64,000 nucleotides of DNA from Aspidiotus rigidus (GCA_035079385.1 JAVHKY010000004.1:14353001-14417000); one strand, 5' to 3'; counted from the first letter of the stretch, positions 1 to 12,776 are shown. The notes: a model not told the origin generated them from the letters alone. Program-made: numbers and translations.

Positions 1-299
1 ATGGAAAAAAAGTTAAAATTGTGTCATCATGGTTTTAATTTAAATGAGGTCTCCTGGTCACGCCCCTTAATTATATTATCCAAAACGTCTTTGAGGTCAA
101 ATGCACGATTTTCATCGCATATTCTGTTACCTATCGAGTAATACTTCTTCATTAGGTATTTATTACTAATAAGTACACCCATCATCCATGACCCAAAGAC
201 AAAGCACATAAAATTTCTCCTATTCTTGACAAAAATATTTGGAAACAAAAATTCTTTTGTTCAGAGGACATGAATAGTTCTATAATATTTTCTCATAGA

Positions 300-620
300 A
301 TAGAAAAAATCTGAGAGCGTTTTTAGCGGCTCATGAGGAGGGTCTGTAAAGAGTCCGTATGAAGAACTTTTTCAGCAGGGGATCTGTTTTATAGAGGGTG
401 AATTGAAGAAAAATAACGTGCGCCGTCGACCTCCGAGCTATACATCGTAATAGGAGGGGTGAAAAAATATCGACTTCCAAGCTATGTATGACTGGAAAGG
501 GACTTGGAAAAAATTCGGATATTAACTGTAGGGAGGAACTTGAAAATATATGGACTTTGGAGCCTAAACTCTCAAGATGGTGAGGAACAAAGTTCAATCT
601 TCATTTAGAAAAAGAGTATA
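300..620. repeat. Degenerate dispersed repeat (GACTTGGAAAAATT family)
   Basis: Purine-rich DNA with repeated phrases like GGGACTTGGAAAAAATT and GGATCTGTTTTATAGAGGG. Similar phrases recur at about 7960-8560, 26220-26290 and 35280-35640. The copies are too decayed to give a unit boundary by eye. No open reading frame here looks coding. The remaining sequence of 1-1400 shows nothing recognisable. Confidence 0.4.
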
Positions 621-1400
621 AAACAGGTTCCCTGTTTGCCCTGATTAACACAACACTGTTGATGAAGGCAATCCTGAGCAGCTAACGAAGTAGGCTGCTT
701 AGGATACAAGCCTTGCAATTACATTTGAAGTTATGGGCTCGAAGTGGGCTTATTGGGACAATAAAGATGAATATGAATGTAGCAAGAGGTGGATTGGATT
801 CATCGTGCTAATGATTTTCTCATGATTGTAAGAGAGGAGATTTGTGATGCAGGGAGACAGAATAGTGAAGAGCTGGGCAAGACAGATATCTTCAGCATGC
901 TTAACGGTCATGAAGGGGATGAGAGGTATGAGAAGAGAAATGAGTGAGTAAGACGGATATGACCTATTCAGCGATGGGTTAGGATGACTTCTTCTCGTCG
1001 GGAAAAGCGCTTTGAAGTAGACCAAGAGATTGATTTCTTTTATGATTGAAGCTCATTGGTGGATAAGGAGGACCATAAATCATACCAGGAGGAGATGGTG
1101 AGAGAGCAATGATAGGATTCAAGATCATACGAGGGGGAGATGTCAGTTATGGAGGATGAACGCACTGACTACTTTGCGGTGAAGTCCACTGCGTTATGTC
1201 CGGCAAAGTTGATGCATCCATAGAAGAGAGATGGGAGAATGGAAAAGAACTTGACCAGTGTACAAGAATGAGGATTTGTTGGACGATAGGATTGGAAGAA
1301 TGCTGGTCTCGCATAGAAAATAAGGCTAAGAGAAAATCAGAGAGTATAACGAATTAGCGGGGAAGAGAGAACGGGTGAGGAGAGAGAGGTTCTCATATAA

Positions 1401-1789
1401 CACTACTGAACAGCTACCCTGTTACAAAGATTCTATTACGTGATTCTTAGATACTTTTCAACGCTGAACACGAATCCGTTGTCCGTTTCTTGCTAGCACG
1501 TCACAATTTTTAGTAACCACGATTAAAGTTCTCGTTTACTTGCCGCGCGTCGTCGCGAAACACATCGACGATAAGATAATAGCGTCGCTATCGAAAACGT
1601 TCGTTACGTTCCGCGACAGCGCGCGGCAAGTAGACGAGAATATTCGTTATGATTACGTGAATATTTATCGTGATTACTAAAAATTGTGACGTGCTGGCAA
1701 AAAACGGACAACGGATTCGTGTTCAGCGTTGAAAAGTATCCAAGAATCACGTAATAGAATCTTTGTAACAGGATAGCTGTTCAGTAGTG
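1401..1789. mobile_element. 389-bp foldback MITE with TAA flanks
   Basis: Starts CACTACTGAACAGCTA and ends with its reverse complement. The outer ~118 bp of each arm match almost base for base, and a second inner inverted repeat (CTTGCCGCGCG / CGCGCGGCAAG) covers most of the middle, so nearly the whole element folds back. Both ends are flanked by TAA, consistent with a 3-bp target duplication of the PIF/Harbinger kind, though TIR sequence alone does not prove the superfamily. No transposase is encoded. Confidence 0.85.
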
Positions 1790-2449
1790 TAATAAAGAAA
1801 GATATTACGTTGCCCCGAATATAGACTGCCTCTAATTCGAACTAGTCCGTGTAGCAAGAAGGTGGGAAGGAAATTCTAAGAGGAATGATTTTGTTGATGT
1901 GTTTTTTGTGACGAGTTGGGGTGAAGTTAGCTGTTTTGAGAATTTCAGTAAGATCTATGCGGGGGTCAGGTTTACATTGGCTTATAATTCAAAAAAAGTT
2001 CAATAGAGCCCTGATTTTTGTAAATTGGTATCCGAAACACCAAACTATTTTTCTTTCTCTTCGGCTCGTTCTGTGTTGTACTACTTTCTCAATTTTCTTT
2101 TTATTAGCAAAGATTTATATTGAATATTTTTGTGACGAGAGGGAGAGAAGAAAGAAATGAATTACTCGAGAAAGAATTGAAAGCATGAGTGTCGATGAGG
2201 CCCTACTTCCGCCTGTATGAAGCTAAAAAAAAATTTTTTCAACTAATTTATTTCAAATTTGCAGTAGTTGTAGTCCTAGATATGACCTTCAAAACGTGTA
2301 CACTTTCAAGGATATCATATGAATTCCTGAGTCTCCAGAATCCTCCCAACTTGTCAAGATTTTGTAGTTTTTACAGAAATTAGCGTGTTTTCTGATGTTC
2401 TGCGTTAAAACCAATACAGAGCGCAACCTCCTTACAATTTTATCTTGAA

Positions 2450-2526
2450 ATATGTGACCCGGTCCACAGAAACCCGGCTTAGCCCACCTTTGGCTAAGCC
2501 GGGTTTCCGTAGATTGGGTCACATAT
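2450..2526. mobile_element. Short hairpin element, ATATGTGACC ends
   Basis: About 77 bp forming one hairpin: arms ATATGTGACCC..AAACCCGGCTTAGCC and GGCTAAGCCGGGTTT..GGGTCACATAT around a short CACCTTT loop. Its ends resemble those of the elements at 2556-2688 and 31607-31752, so it may be a very small relative. Confidence 0.7.
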
Positions 2527-2555
2527 GTTGCTGTATAATATAGTACTAAAAATGA

Positions 2556-2688
2556 TATATGTGACTTGCGATGAGAAAAGGATGCTTATTGCCCATTGGG
2601 GGGAACACCATTTCTATCTGATTGGACATCTAATCAGAGAAAAATGGTGTTCCTGTCATGTGAGCAATGAGCATCCTTTTCATATTAT
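2556..2688. mobile_element. Truncated copy of the ATATGTGAC MITE family
   Basis: Left end ATATGTGACTTGCGATGAG, then an inverted repeat in which GGAACACCATTTCTATCTG pairs with its near complement. The right terminal segment is missing: similarity to the complete copy at 31607-31752 stops at ATGAGCATCCTTTTCAT. The two copies lie about 29 kb apart. Confidence 0.8.
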
Positions 2689-2689
2689 C

Positions 2690-5600
2690 TAGAAACGAAG
2701 TTGTAAGGCCTCTGCGCTCATACATAAAAAAAAAAAAGTTTTGTACGCAAATCGTTGGAAAAAGATCTACTTTTTATGGTAAATACAAAACTCAGGCGTG
2801 TTGGGAGGATTTTGGTGTCGACTCAAAGATCCATAATTATGATACAATTGAAAAGTGAGCCCATTTTCAAGATCATATCTGGGACTACAATGCCTGCAGA
2901 TTCAGAAGGATTGGTAGAAATTTTTTTTTTTGCCACATATAGGCGGAAATACGGTCTTATCAACACTCATCCTTTATGACCACGTTTAAGAGGGAAAAGG
3001 GGATTGAAAAATTGATAGTTTACTTGACAGTTCCGTGAATTTTGAAAGAAGCTAAGGGAGAACGGTCCTCAGCGATCGAACCATATCCGATAAGGGTACT
3101 AATCGATGACACATTGTTCTCTCAACTCCTTACCTCAACTTCTATCATCCAGTAGCAGGATATCTACCAGTCACGAAAAACCCGAAAAGTCACGGAGAAA
3201 TTTAGAAAAGAAAAAAATGATGAGAAGAATTCTGTGATGTTAGAAAATTATTTAAAAAATCTTGGGTTGTCATAGGAAATGATTTGCGGCCACAGAAAAT
3301 CCGGGTTTGAAACTTTTCGACTTGGTCAGGGAAAAATTAACGGGGGGGGCTGCAACTCAGACTTTTTTCCTTGCTTGTTAAATATCAAAAAGTTATTAAT
3401 TTTCCCTAAGAAAATCGCTCCTGTTCGGAAGACCGCTCGAGTGGCGTAGCCAGAAATTTCTCAAGGGGGGGAGGCGTAGGGGAGGTTGACGACCATGCTC
3501 CTGGAATAAAGACTAAAAATTTGTCTGCTCATCAGTGCCGAGAGTTCTAATTCTCGAGAGAATAGGATTCGTCCTCTGTTCCCCTCCCTTAGCTGCTCCA
3601 CTGCTGTCACTTCAGTTGAACTATTCCTGTCATGTAGGCTCTTCTATTTATCATGAAGGTCCTATTCGAATTTCCTTGCTGGCTAATACCCGGCAACGCT
3701 ACTTCGAGCAGTCATTGCTCCATATAATTGTCTGGTCACTTCTTCTCTCTGAAATAATGTACCTTTATTACATCATCAGTTCTCGTGGTTTTCCACACAA
3801 AATTTGATTCCTCCCTTCTAGCAGTTGACTTCTCATTCAACTAGAAAAGAAAATTAAAATTTGAATTAAATTAAGAACGAAGAAGACGAGGTACATTAAA
3901 ATTTTTCAATTAGAATTTGTGACACCTCCGTGCAAGGCAGTCGAAGCAAAAATTTCTATTATGTTTCCTTTCAAATTTCAAGGGCATCATTTGCGAAAAA
4001 TTTTATAATTTAAATAGTCCCAGGCAAAGAATTAGTTTTGAACATCGTTTAGAAATCCTCATCAATTCAGAACTGAAATTATTTTTTATTCTTGAATTAT
4101 AAACCAGAAATATATCGCTAGGAACGTTCACACATCAGGTAAAGTCAACTTGACCCATATTCTAGTGAGTATAATGTCAAAGCTTATAAAATTTATTCTA
4201 AATTATGGATAAATTTGTCCTATAAATAAATTTACCACTTCTCTAAGTTTTACGCGGTCGTTCAGACGAAGAGTTGAATTAATGATGATCTTTCAAAATA
4301 TTGATAATAATCATTGTATCGAATGTCGGTGATTGATGTAGGTAGATAGACTTCGAACTTGTGGGCGTCATTATCTAATTAACTCATTCACATGTGATAA
4401 ATTAATTAGAATATTTCATTGTGTGGTAGCGTTTACGTCATTCTTACTTGTACTGTGAATATTTCAATACAGGAGACTAGGCATGTTCATGAGATGGTAT
4501 CTCTTTCATATATTGTCGTGAATGATGCTCACTTTTAACTTCAACGTAATTTTTTATTGCGCCGTTATAATTAATTGATTTAATTGCGAGTAACAGAATG
4601 TGTAGAGTCGTAGATTCGTAAATTTTTGTATGAGTCATTGCTTCTTTTCAATTGTATTTTTTTCTTCAAAGCAAAGTGGATTTAAAATGAACTTTTCAAG
4701 TCTATAATCGCTAAATCGTATTTCAGTTGTTTCCTATCCTTGAAAAGAAGAAGAAAACAAAAACGATTCTTCCTCACATCAGAGTCTTTCTGAAACAACT
4801 CTATAGAAGCTCAATTTATTCGCAACTGAATTACGAAGTACAAATATGCAATTTGACGAACAAATTCACCCTCTCACAATCTGGACACAGTCCGGGTACA
4901 GTCCTTGGCGTTTTTCGCAAAAGTCATACGTATAGAGGTGACGGAGCTCCCTTTCATTTCCGTTAACTTTTTTTTATCCTCCTACTCTCGCCCCCATCTT
5001 TAATCCAACCACCTGCTGTATTTTCACGCTCCAAACTTACCGATTTATTTTCCGCCGCTCTGATCCTTTAGATAACCATTTCAAAATTCCCCTTGGTCAG
5101 CAACACCACCAATATTCTATCGGACAATTATAACAAAGATCATCAAAGTGGCCAGACATGGGTCGAATTACGATATCAATGATGGATCGTTTTCGTCGAA
5201 AGTCGAAACTTGGGAGTCCATCACCAAAAATTAAAAATCGAAAAAAGTTTGAATTTCTTCTCTTCTCCCCTACTCATGTATGTCACCACTTCCACGTAGG
5301 AGCGTTCATTCTGCCCCACATTAATCAATATTTGAAATTGAAATTTTCCCACGTTCCGAGGGGCGGATATTCGCCACTTTTTTGATGTCCTACTTCTCAC
5401 GCGTTATTCAACTTACCTAGACTACTCGCCTTACCCATAGCTGCTACCTGACTCCAAAGTCATGATCATAGGTAGAGGAAACATAATTCAAAATCCACTC
5501 AAACGTCAACCTCTCTCCAATTTATCAACCGGTTTCTTGTCTTCAGAATGTAGCAAGGTCGAAAGTGTTTATCGTTCGAGTGCCATCATCATCAGTTATC

Positions 5601-7700
5601 AATTCTAATGCGACACGAGCAAAAAATTATTACAAAAGAAATAATAAATTCCGACGTATTACTATATGTTCGAGTATAAAACGTATAATTTACGTAATAC
5701 AACGAGCACAGTTATTTGACCAAAAAGGTTAAATATTGCTCAGCCTATTTTATGCAAAGTGAGAAATATTTAGGTACATATACCGATGTATGAAGGACGA
5801 GAGAATTGGTTCAAGTATTCTGGAATTCAGCAAATTCACTTTCTCTATACTCCTGACGGACTACTGCGCATTCGCGGTTTTAAATTATTTCTACCGAATG
5901 ATTGGAAAAAAAAGTCATTATGTAGGTTTGTAAGTCTGTGTCGTCGAAAAACACTTCGAAATCAGAATCCTGAAGAGTCATCGCATTCTCAAGAATGCGA
6001 CTACCTTGTAACTCACAAACGAACTCATTATGCAAGTACATGTTAATAAGAAAATTAGAAAATTATGAGTTTGACACGGTAAATTTTTATCGATTGAAGA
6101 TATTTGTCAACGAGAACGGATGTACGATATTCTAAATTCAATCATTTTTATCATTCTCGAATGTGGTGTCGGTTGATTTCTTATAGTTCTACAGCGGTCG
6201 AGGTTGTCCGTAAAATATGAGCTGTCAATATTTTGAAAGTTCGTCACGGTCAATTTGTGCAAGAGGAAGATCGATTCTCTTTCTTATAATTCCTCTTGTC
6301 AAGGAGAATTTGACATTGAAAATTTAGTAAAAGAAAATGAGAGAGAAAAAAAGCGGTCGATAAAGTTGGTACGAGAAAGGGGGAGGGGACTTAGAAGTTT
6401 CGAGATCAAGAATACTGGAAAAATATATCAAATTTCAGGCATGGGGAGGGAAAGCTAGGGAAATACTGCATGGAGGAGGAAATTCGGTAAATTTTAAATT
6501 AGGGGAGGGTTCAGCAAAGACCTGAGACATGTAAAAAAAGAACACTGGTAATAAATGATAATACTATTATTAAGTACATGAAGGAGGATGGAAGAGGTAA
6601 AGCACATGTTAGGGAGATATTCCCTTTCATAGCGTTCAACAAACTCCGTTCGTACCCTGCTCTTGAAGATATCCGCCTCTCCTACTCCGTTTCTTTACAC
6701 CTGTTAGCTGCCTTTTGTAATAATCCCGAAACAATCGCAAACTCCGTCGACTAATGGCGATCCACTAATTTCTACAGGTGTAACCCTTGACCCCCCCCCC
6801 TCCTGTCTTTCCAAACAATCCTAATCTTTTCAGCTAATAATCTTTCGTGCAGTCCTCAAGTGCATATGTATAAAATCAGTTTAAGAGCCTCCAGTCCTAA
6901 TCTGAATCCTTCAGTTGCGACCTCTACAGCTCAAAAGTCGAAATTTTTCCTTGTCCCTTCCCTTTACATAGGTAGCTCCGAAATCACAAGTCCTCATTTC
7001 ATACTCCAGATAAAGATAAAGTCTACCTGATGACGTCACAAATTTTCCTGCGGATGACGTCGAAAAATAAATCAGACCTTTAGCCTAGTATGTGTACTGA
7101 TACTCGTACAAGGATTAGGTTATCTGAGTTAGCTTATTGTATCTATTAGCCTTTAGCAGCTAGCTTGTGTGCTTATAAAGGCTCCTTGGAATGGTAGATC
7201 AACTGACAACTAGAAATTCATTTCAGTCCTCCAAGTAGGTCCAGACCACGGCTACCTCATAGTCATAACGTCATCAGAAAGTTGAAGATTTTGATCTTGA
7301 AAATCCGTAATCTCTCCTGTTTCCCTGCTGATGGACATTTTTATATCAGAATTCGCCAGTTTCGTGTATTGATACCAGATGGGAATGTTTACATGTCTTA
7401 ATCAATTTACGTATTTCGAAACCGAATACCAGCTGCCCTTCAGTCCCACAAATACTATCAAATTTTCCCATTTCGCGCTGGTCATTAGGTTTTGCGAAAG
7501 TTACTTCAAAGGCGCGTGGTATTTCCGTGAGCAAATCCAGGAGTGGCCTGCAATACTTCAACATTTTATCTGTGTAGCCAAGAAAAGAGACGGGACTTAA
7601 ATACCTTTCCTTGGAACTGAAAATCAAATTTTAACCAGGGATCAAACCTATCTTGTGGATGGGTTTTTGGTAAAGATTTCCGCTGTCCTGCCGAACAATA
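2690..7700. other. Non-coding AT-rich stretch
   Basis: No reading frame here has splice signals, length or composition that would support a gene. One TE-like phrase, GTGGCGTAGCCAGAAATTT followed by a G run, lies at about 3440-3480; this kind of terminus is common at the ends of arthropod DNA elements (from general knowledge). TGACGTCA palindromes occur at about 7030-7060. Otherwise I see nothing. Confidence 0.5.
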
Positions 7701-7715
7701 ACCTAACATTTTAGC

Positions 7716-7894
7716 AGGAGGGGGGTAGTTAGTAGATGAGAATACAAGCGAAAAATTTAGTCACCTCGTCGGGATCGGGGGGTAGTTAGTAGATGAGAAT
7801 ACAAGCGAAAAATTTGGTCACCTCGTCGGGATCGATCCCGACGAGGTGACCAAATTTTTCGCTTGTATTCTCATCTACTAACTACCCCCTCCTG
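7716..7894. mobile_element. Foldback element with a duplicated left arm
   Basis: Three copies of one ~60-bp arm. Two are direct tandem copies (about 7719-7776 and 7778-7835), both reading GGGGGTAGTTAGTAGATGAG and ending CCTCGTCGGGATCG. The third is inverted (about 7836-7892) and pairs with either. The central GATCGATC is the hinge. Copies differ by very few bases, suggesting a recent event. Confidence 0.85.
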
Positions 7895-7959
7895 ATATAA
7901 TTTCCCGTAACTTAAAAATCGTTGTCTTTCGTTGTTCTAACATTTTAGGGAAATGGGAA

Positions 7960-8560
7960 AATTTTGAGCTTGGAACCCCTCCCTGTAGACGTGGGATTTA
8001 CCGCCGAAGTCATATAATATACCGAGAAAGGAACTTGGAAGAACTTCTTCTTTTTTATTTAAAGGACTTAATGCCGTAATAAAACGGCTAAAACTTCGCA
8101 TTGTGAAGTATTGAGGAAAGTTTTGAGCTATGAAATTCTGTAGAGGTCAAGCATGAGGAAATTCCGATTTCTGAGAGTATGTATAAGAAGGTATATGTAA
8201 AAAGGGCCTCCGTTCCATAAGAAATACATTGAACGGAGGCCCTTTTATTTACATATACGTCCTCATATTATGAGAAGTGGGACTTCGAAATTGTCGAGCT
8301 CTGAACCTTCGTAGATGTAAGGGTTAAAAAACTCGCCATAGATGTGGAACTTGAATAAATTCCATCTGTGCCATTACATGAAAAAAAAAAAAAAAAATTC
8401 GAGCTGTAAAGCCCCGAGAGAATTGGGAGATTTTAAACTATGAACTCCTATAGAGATAGGATATGGAAAACTTTTGATCTCTGGAATATATGTATGAGGA
8501 GGGGGACTATAAAATGTACAGCCTTATACCCGTTTAGATTTTAGTCTTGGAAAAATTTCA
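7960..8560. repeat. Degenerate short tandem-like repeats
   Basis: Repeated phrases of the form GAGCTATGAA..TCTGTAGAGGT..GGAACTTGGAA recur about every 60-110 bp, strongly diverged. They belong to the same loose family as the repeat at 300-620. A separate hairpin sits inside them at 8191-8258. There are no coding signs. Confidence 0.4.
8191..8258. repeat. Inverted repeat hairpin
   Basis: Left arm GTATATGTAAAAAGGGCCTC pairs with right arm GGCCCTTTTATTTACATATAC through about 25 bp, with a ~15-nt loop. It is probably a small MITE; no target duplication is clear. Confidence 0.7.
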
Positions 8561-8599
8561 CGTCCCTAAATAATTCCCGTGAAACAGGTTTCCTACTTT

Positions 8600-9700
8600 C
8601 CTCTATTAAAACGCAGTTACGAGCAATGACTGTGAGCCCGTTGTACTTTCAATACCATACTGTCCAAGGAGTTTTTAATAAATCAAGATTGCTGCTGTTC
8701 AGAAACTTTATTTAGTATCATAAATAACAAACATCGACGTCGAATTTTTTCTACTGTCTAAAAATTTGAGTTGGAGCCATAAGTTCCGTAATTTTTTTTT
8801 ACTATTCCTACCCTCTTGGAAATCACTTTTCTCGTTAATTAGTCAACCAAGATATGATTTTGTCATCGAATTCATGATTCCAGAAATGACCTCTCGTGAC
8901 TTCTATTATGCACTAATATTTAAAAGATAAGAGCGATATCTGAACACATAATCGTTAGCTTTCTTGTTCGTAGATCTGCACCAATCTTGTTCAGATTAAT
9001 GAGTGGAATACTGCGCGATATTTCTAGGCAACGAGTAATTTTTTATGCTAACTATGTCCAGGGCTATTAACTGCATGTCAAGGGTTCATTTGTAATGCTA
9101 ACAAACTAAGATTATACAGAGGTCTGAAAAATCCTTGCAAATGGGTGCATCAAATTTTTCAAGAAAAGAAGACGTAAATTTACTGTCACAAAAGGTCGAG
9201 GTATTTTAAATTCTGTCTAATCCTCGTATTCTAAACTCCCTTTCGCCACAGCCGATGCGCTTCTCGAAATTCTCGTTCATCTTGAAAATTTTAATTCGCT
9301 GAATTTTTTCGCCGATCTTATGCATGTCGAATACGAACTTACGACGTCTGTACGAAAGAAAAAAAGTGGAGCACGATATTCGTTACTCGGTCGTTACCAC
9401 GAGGCATTCGAAAATTATTCAAGGTAGGCTACTTTCTTCGTCAATCCATAACTAACGACGTCTACTTTGGGTCTTCGTAACCTTCGTGCGATAAATCGAG
9501 TGCTTATTGTCGGAAGACGATCGTCGTAATATTTCGCTTAAAAATAGATAAATCGACATCACGTTGAGAGGGAATTAAGAGCCTATTTCCTTATCTCTGC
9601 AGCGAAAGCGCTATTATTTCGACTGCGAAAATATTTCCTATAGATACGTACGTAGATGTGTACTTCTGAAATGAAAAATAAATGCTCTGCTTTGTTACAG
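8600..9700 (+). other. Upstream region of the Gly/Ser-rich gene, first exon not found
   Basis: A first exon with start codon, and probably a signal peptide, is expected here or further upstream because the exon at 9701 is preceded by a good acceptor. I could not find an ORF with a hydrophobic leader that ends in a donor of the right phase. A short ORF at 9320-9423 ends at an AAGGTAGGC donor, but joining it to 9701 gives a stop within a few codons. An alternative acceptor TTATCTCTGCAG lies just before 9601. Confidence 0.35.
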
Positions 9701-11511
9701 GAGTTCGAAAATAAAATCATAAACGCTGCTAAAGCCGGAAAACGCTCGGAACTCTTGTACCTGCAAAAGGTATTCGAGAGCGAAATACTCCTAGCCATTC
9801 TAAAGTCGTTGAACGAGACGGTATCTGATCTAGACAACATCGCTGAAAATCTGGTGGTACAAAATGAAAATCTTGAAAAAACGTTGAAATCACGTCGGAA
9901 ACGAGATCTCAGTCTATTCACCAACTTATTGAGCAGTAGTAGCGCCGCCAAGACGGGAGGGCACTCGCATCCTCCCGATAATGTAAGTTATTCTTGTTTT
10001 TCATGGTGAACCGAGAGTTATAAAAAACGATGATGATGAGTATTTTTTTCTAACTCTCTGTCGCTGATCGCCTCCAGCGTGTCGACATAAAATCTTCGTA
10101 GGATGTAGGCTACTTCTCATAATTTAACCCTGACACATTTTTATCGACTGTAGTTTATCATTTGATTTTCTAGGGTGGAGGCGGTTCTGGTTCCGAGTCT
10201 GGCGCCTTATTGAACTTGATCGGACCGTTGCTAGGGAGCAGCAGCGGTGGAATGAGTGGCGGTGGCGTGAGTACTGAATTTACCAAAATTCTCGCAACTT
10301 ACGACAAAAAGACCTTACTGGTAAATTTTGTTGCAGGGTGAATCCGGAGAAGGTGGAGGAGGTAGCGATTCAGGCTCTATTCTCGGTTTACTAGGACCAT
10401 TACTGGGTAGCAGCAGCGGTGGTGGCGATGTAAGTATCACTATATTTTGTTTTGACGTTTTGAAAATTAATTACTTTTCAAGAATTTGAGAAAGATGTAA
10501 TTACCTGATTGTGATCGATCGTGAACACTATTCTTTGCAACGCGCGTTCGTGAACAATGATCACTCAATTTTGCATTTCATAGTGCTCTATTGCGTAATT
10601 CGATGATATTGAACAATAGGTCAAGCTAACCTTGAAGAAGCGAAAATCTTTGTCAGAAAATATTAATCAGACAATTAGTTTAAACAACGTTGTTTGTCCA
10701 GCTCATTCCCAATACGCAGAATTTCCTTTTCTATCAATAAATCTGTAGGCACTTAATCTGTATTATGTTGTTAGCATGGAGGCAGCAGCGACGGAGTGCC
10801 GGATAGTAATTCGGAAACCGCTGGCGGAGGTAGCGCCGGAATATTAAGTTTATTCACCTCACTGCTCGGCAGCAGCAGTGGGGGCAGCGGCGGTGGTGGC
10901 GGTACGGTATGTATATCAACAGTTGAAAGTTCGTTGGAACTTTTGCGCTAATCCCCGCTTCTACGCTGCCACTTAACTCAGTGCGATTGGATAAATTAAT
11001 TCGCCAAAAGCTTTATTAATACTCGTGTAGTTTTCGACCGCTTTTCAATGGCGCCAAACTAAGCTAAAATTGCAAAACTATATAAGCTGAATTTTGATTT
11101 CAGGGTAGCGGAGAAGATGGAGGCGGTGGCGGTGGATCTGATTTGGGCAGTATTCTCAATCTAAGTAGCAGTAGTTTGAACAGCGGTGGTGGTGGTGGCG
11201 ACGCTGCTACATCGTCGAATTCGGCTACTCCCACTCAGAAAAGATCACCCAACAAATCTTCATCTTCGTCCTCGCAGAAAAGATCACCTGCTAATGCGGC
11301 GGCTGCTTCTTCGGCACCGGTACCACAAAGAAAAGCCCCCCCTGCGCAAGGTCACACTTCTTCTTCTTCGGCGCACGGACCCCATAACGGAGCTAGAGCA
11401 GTGAACCCATCCGTTGCGGCTACGCCTAGAAAACCAGCAGCTCCCAGTCCCAAAAAAACTGATTCCACTCCTGTACAAAAGAAATCGACTGGCTCGCCGC
11501 AAAAGAGTTAG
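9701..11511 (+). CDS. Modular Gly/Ser-rich protein (secreted-type), 5 exons seen
   Basis: Not a family I can name. Exons by splice consensus and frame: 9701-9982, 10174-10266, 10337-10429, 10775-10906, 11104-11511 (stop TAG), all joined in phase 0, giving 335 residues. An ATG at 9656 lies upstream in frame, but TTTGTTACAG just before 9701 looks like an acceptor, so a first exon is probably missing. Exon 1 encodes a helical stretch (about residues 1-70) ending in KSRRKRD, a furin-type site, then a first module. The next exons each encode one module of the form (S/A)(I/L)L-x-L-x-x-LLGSSSGG: ALLNLIGPLLGSSSGG, SILGLLGPLLGSSSGG and GILSLFTSLLGSSSGG, with a decayed one in the last exon. The two 31-codon exons look like duplicates. 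The tail (last ~100 residues) is Ser/Pro/Lys-rich with repeated QKRSP. Processing and secretion are inferred from the dibasic site only. Confidence 0.75.
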
Positions 11512-12189
11512 AGATTAGGTAATTGTGGAGCGAAACTATTGCATGTCTTAATGAACGATTTGCTCGTTGGATTTTTTGTTGTCCTTATTGATAGATAATG
11601 CGTTCTTCATTCTTTTCAGGTACTTTTTTTCAAGGAGTAAATTATGAAGACTGACTGTTCGACTTAAGCGAGCAAAATCCTTGAAGAATTTTTCAAAAAT
11701 TAGCACGGTTGAAAAGTTTCATTGAAGACATACTGTCTCTTGTATACCGGTACCAGAATAAGTATTGTGCAAAATTGTGTTAGCAGAGTGTACAGTCAAA
11801 TCACACTATTGTATATAGTTCTGATGTATTGGATTAAATTCGTTTTATGAATGAAGATTACGTATTCATCGTGTAAAATTATGTGCGCGATTGAACGGGA
11901 GATAGGTAAGGTACTCTTCATGCTGGTTCTAACTCTGCATATTCCAAAAAAATACCTGTACACTTTTATGGCTCGTTCAAATGAATGCACCTCGATGTAA
12001 ATAATATTGTAAACATACCTAATCATTAGCGCTTATAGTTATTGTTAGTCGTAATTTATCATTAATTCATTAGGTGATTATTGTTATTGTTTTCTATCGA
12101 TGATTTTCAGAATTTTTTGCTTTGTTTTTTTTCTTTCCTTTTCTTCTTTTCATCATGTCTCTTTTTGTTTCATTATTGTTCTTAATAAA
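11512..12189 (+). promoter_or_regulatory. Probable 3' UTR and poly(A) signal of the Gly/Ser-rich gene
   Basis: AT-rich, no coding sign. The first clear AATAAA downstream of the stop at 11511 is at 12184-12189 within CTTAATAAAG. A splice-like TTCTTTTCAG at about 11610-11620 could mark an intron in the UTR. Confidence 0.45.
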
Positions 12190-12558
12190 GAAAATATACT
12201 TTTTCAGGAGTAAATTTGTACCTATAGAGTTATAAGTTCGAGATTGATTAATGGAAAAATATATGAATTGGGACTTTACAATTGAGAATAGATCTCTGTT
12301 GATCGACTTTCCTTGACGTCACAGCACTGCTTTTTGTGAGCAAAAGTATCCAATAAAAAATCTGTCAGGCTTTAGCAGCCTCATGATTAACCTAAGTAAA
12401 GCATTATCAACGTTTCAATATCATTCATTCATACTTGCAAGCAAGAATGAACCACAAGTTAAAAAAGTGCCGTTTGGTTTAACCAGAAAACGCCAAGAAT
12501 AAATATATATGAATAATAATAAATTTTCATTTACAGCGTGCGTGAAATGGATTGAAGT

Positions 12559-12776
12559 GGCGTTTCAACGAATTGCGAAGATTTTCGGTCTCAAGCGGAA
12601 CGCGAGTGTGAAGGAGAAAAAATATTAGCCGTTAGCAATTCCAATTTGAATGGCTAAGGGCTAAGCTAATGGCTCACTTGATTTCATTAGCGCTAACGGC
12701 CAGCTAATTTTGGATGAAAATTGCTCGGCTAACGGCTAATAGCTTTGGCTGAGCTAAGCACCCTGGTTGAAACGCC
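12559..12776. mobile_element. Inverted-repeat element with GCTAACGGCTAA repeats
   Basis: Bounded by GGCGTTTCAAC (12559-12569) and its exact complement GTTGAAACGCC (12766-12776). The interior is built of variants of GCTAACGGCTAA and TTAGCTAA on both strands. A related patch of GCTAAGGCTAACAGGTAAAGC lies at about 17450-17535. Family unknown. Confidence 0.6.

Noticed and set aside
11186..11502. Overlapping ORFs in other frames of the last Gly/Ser-rich exon
   Set aside because: Shadow frames of low-complexity coding DNA; the spliced phase-0 frame explains the region.
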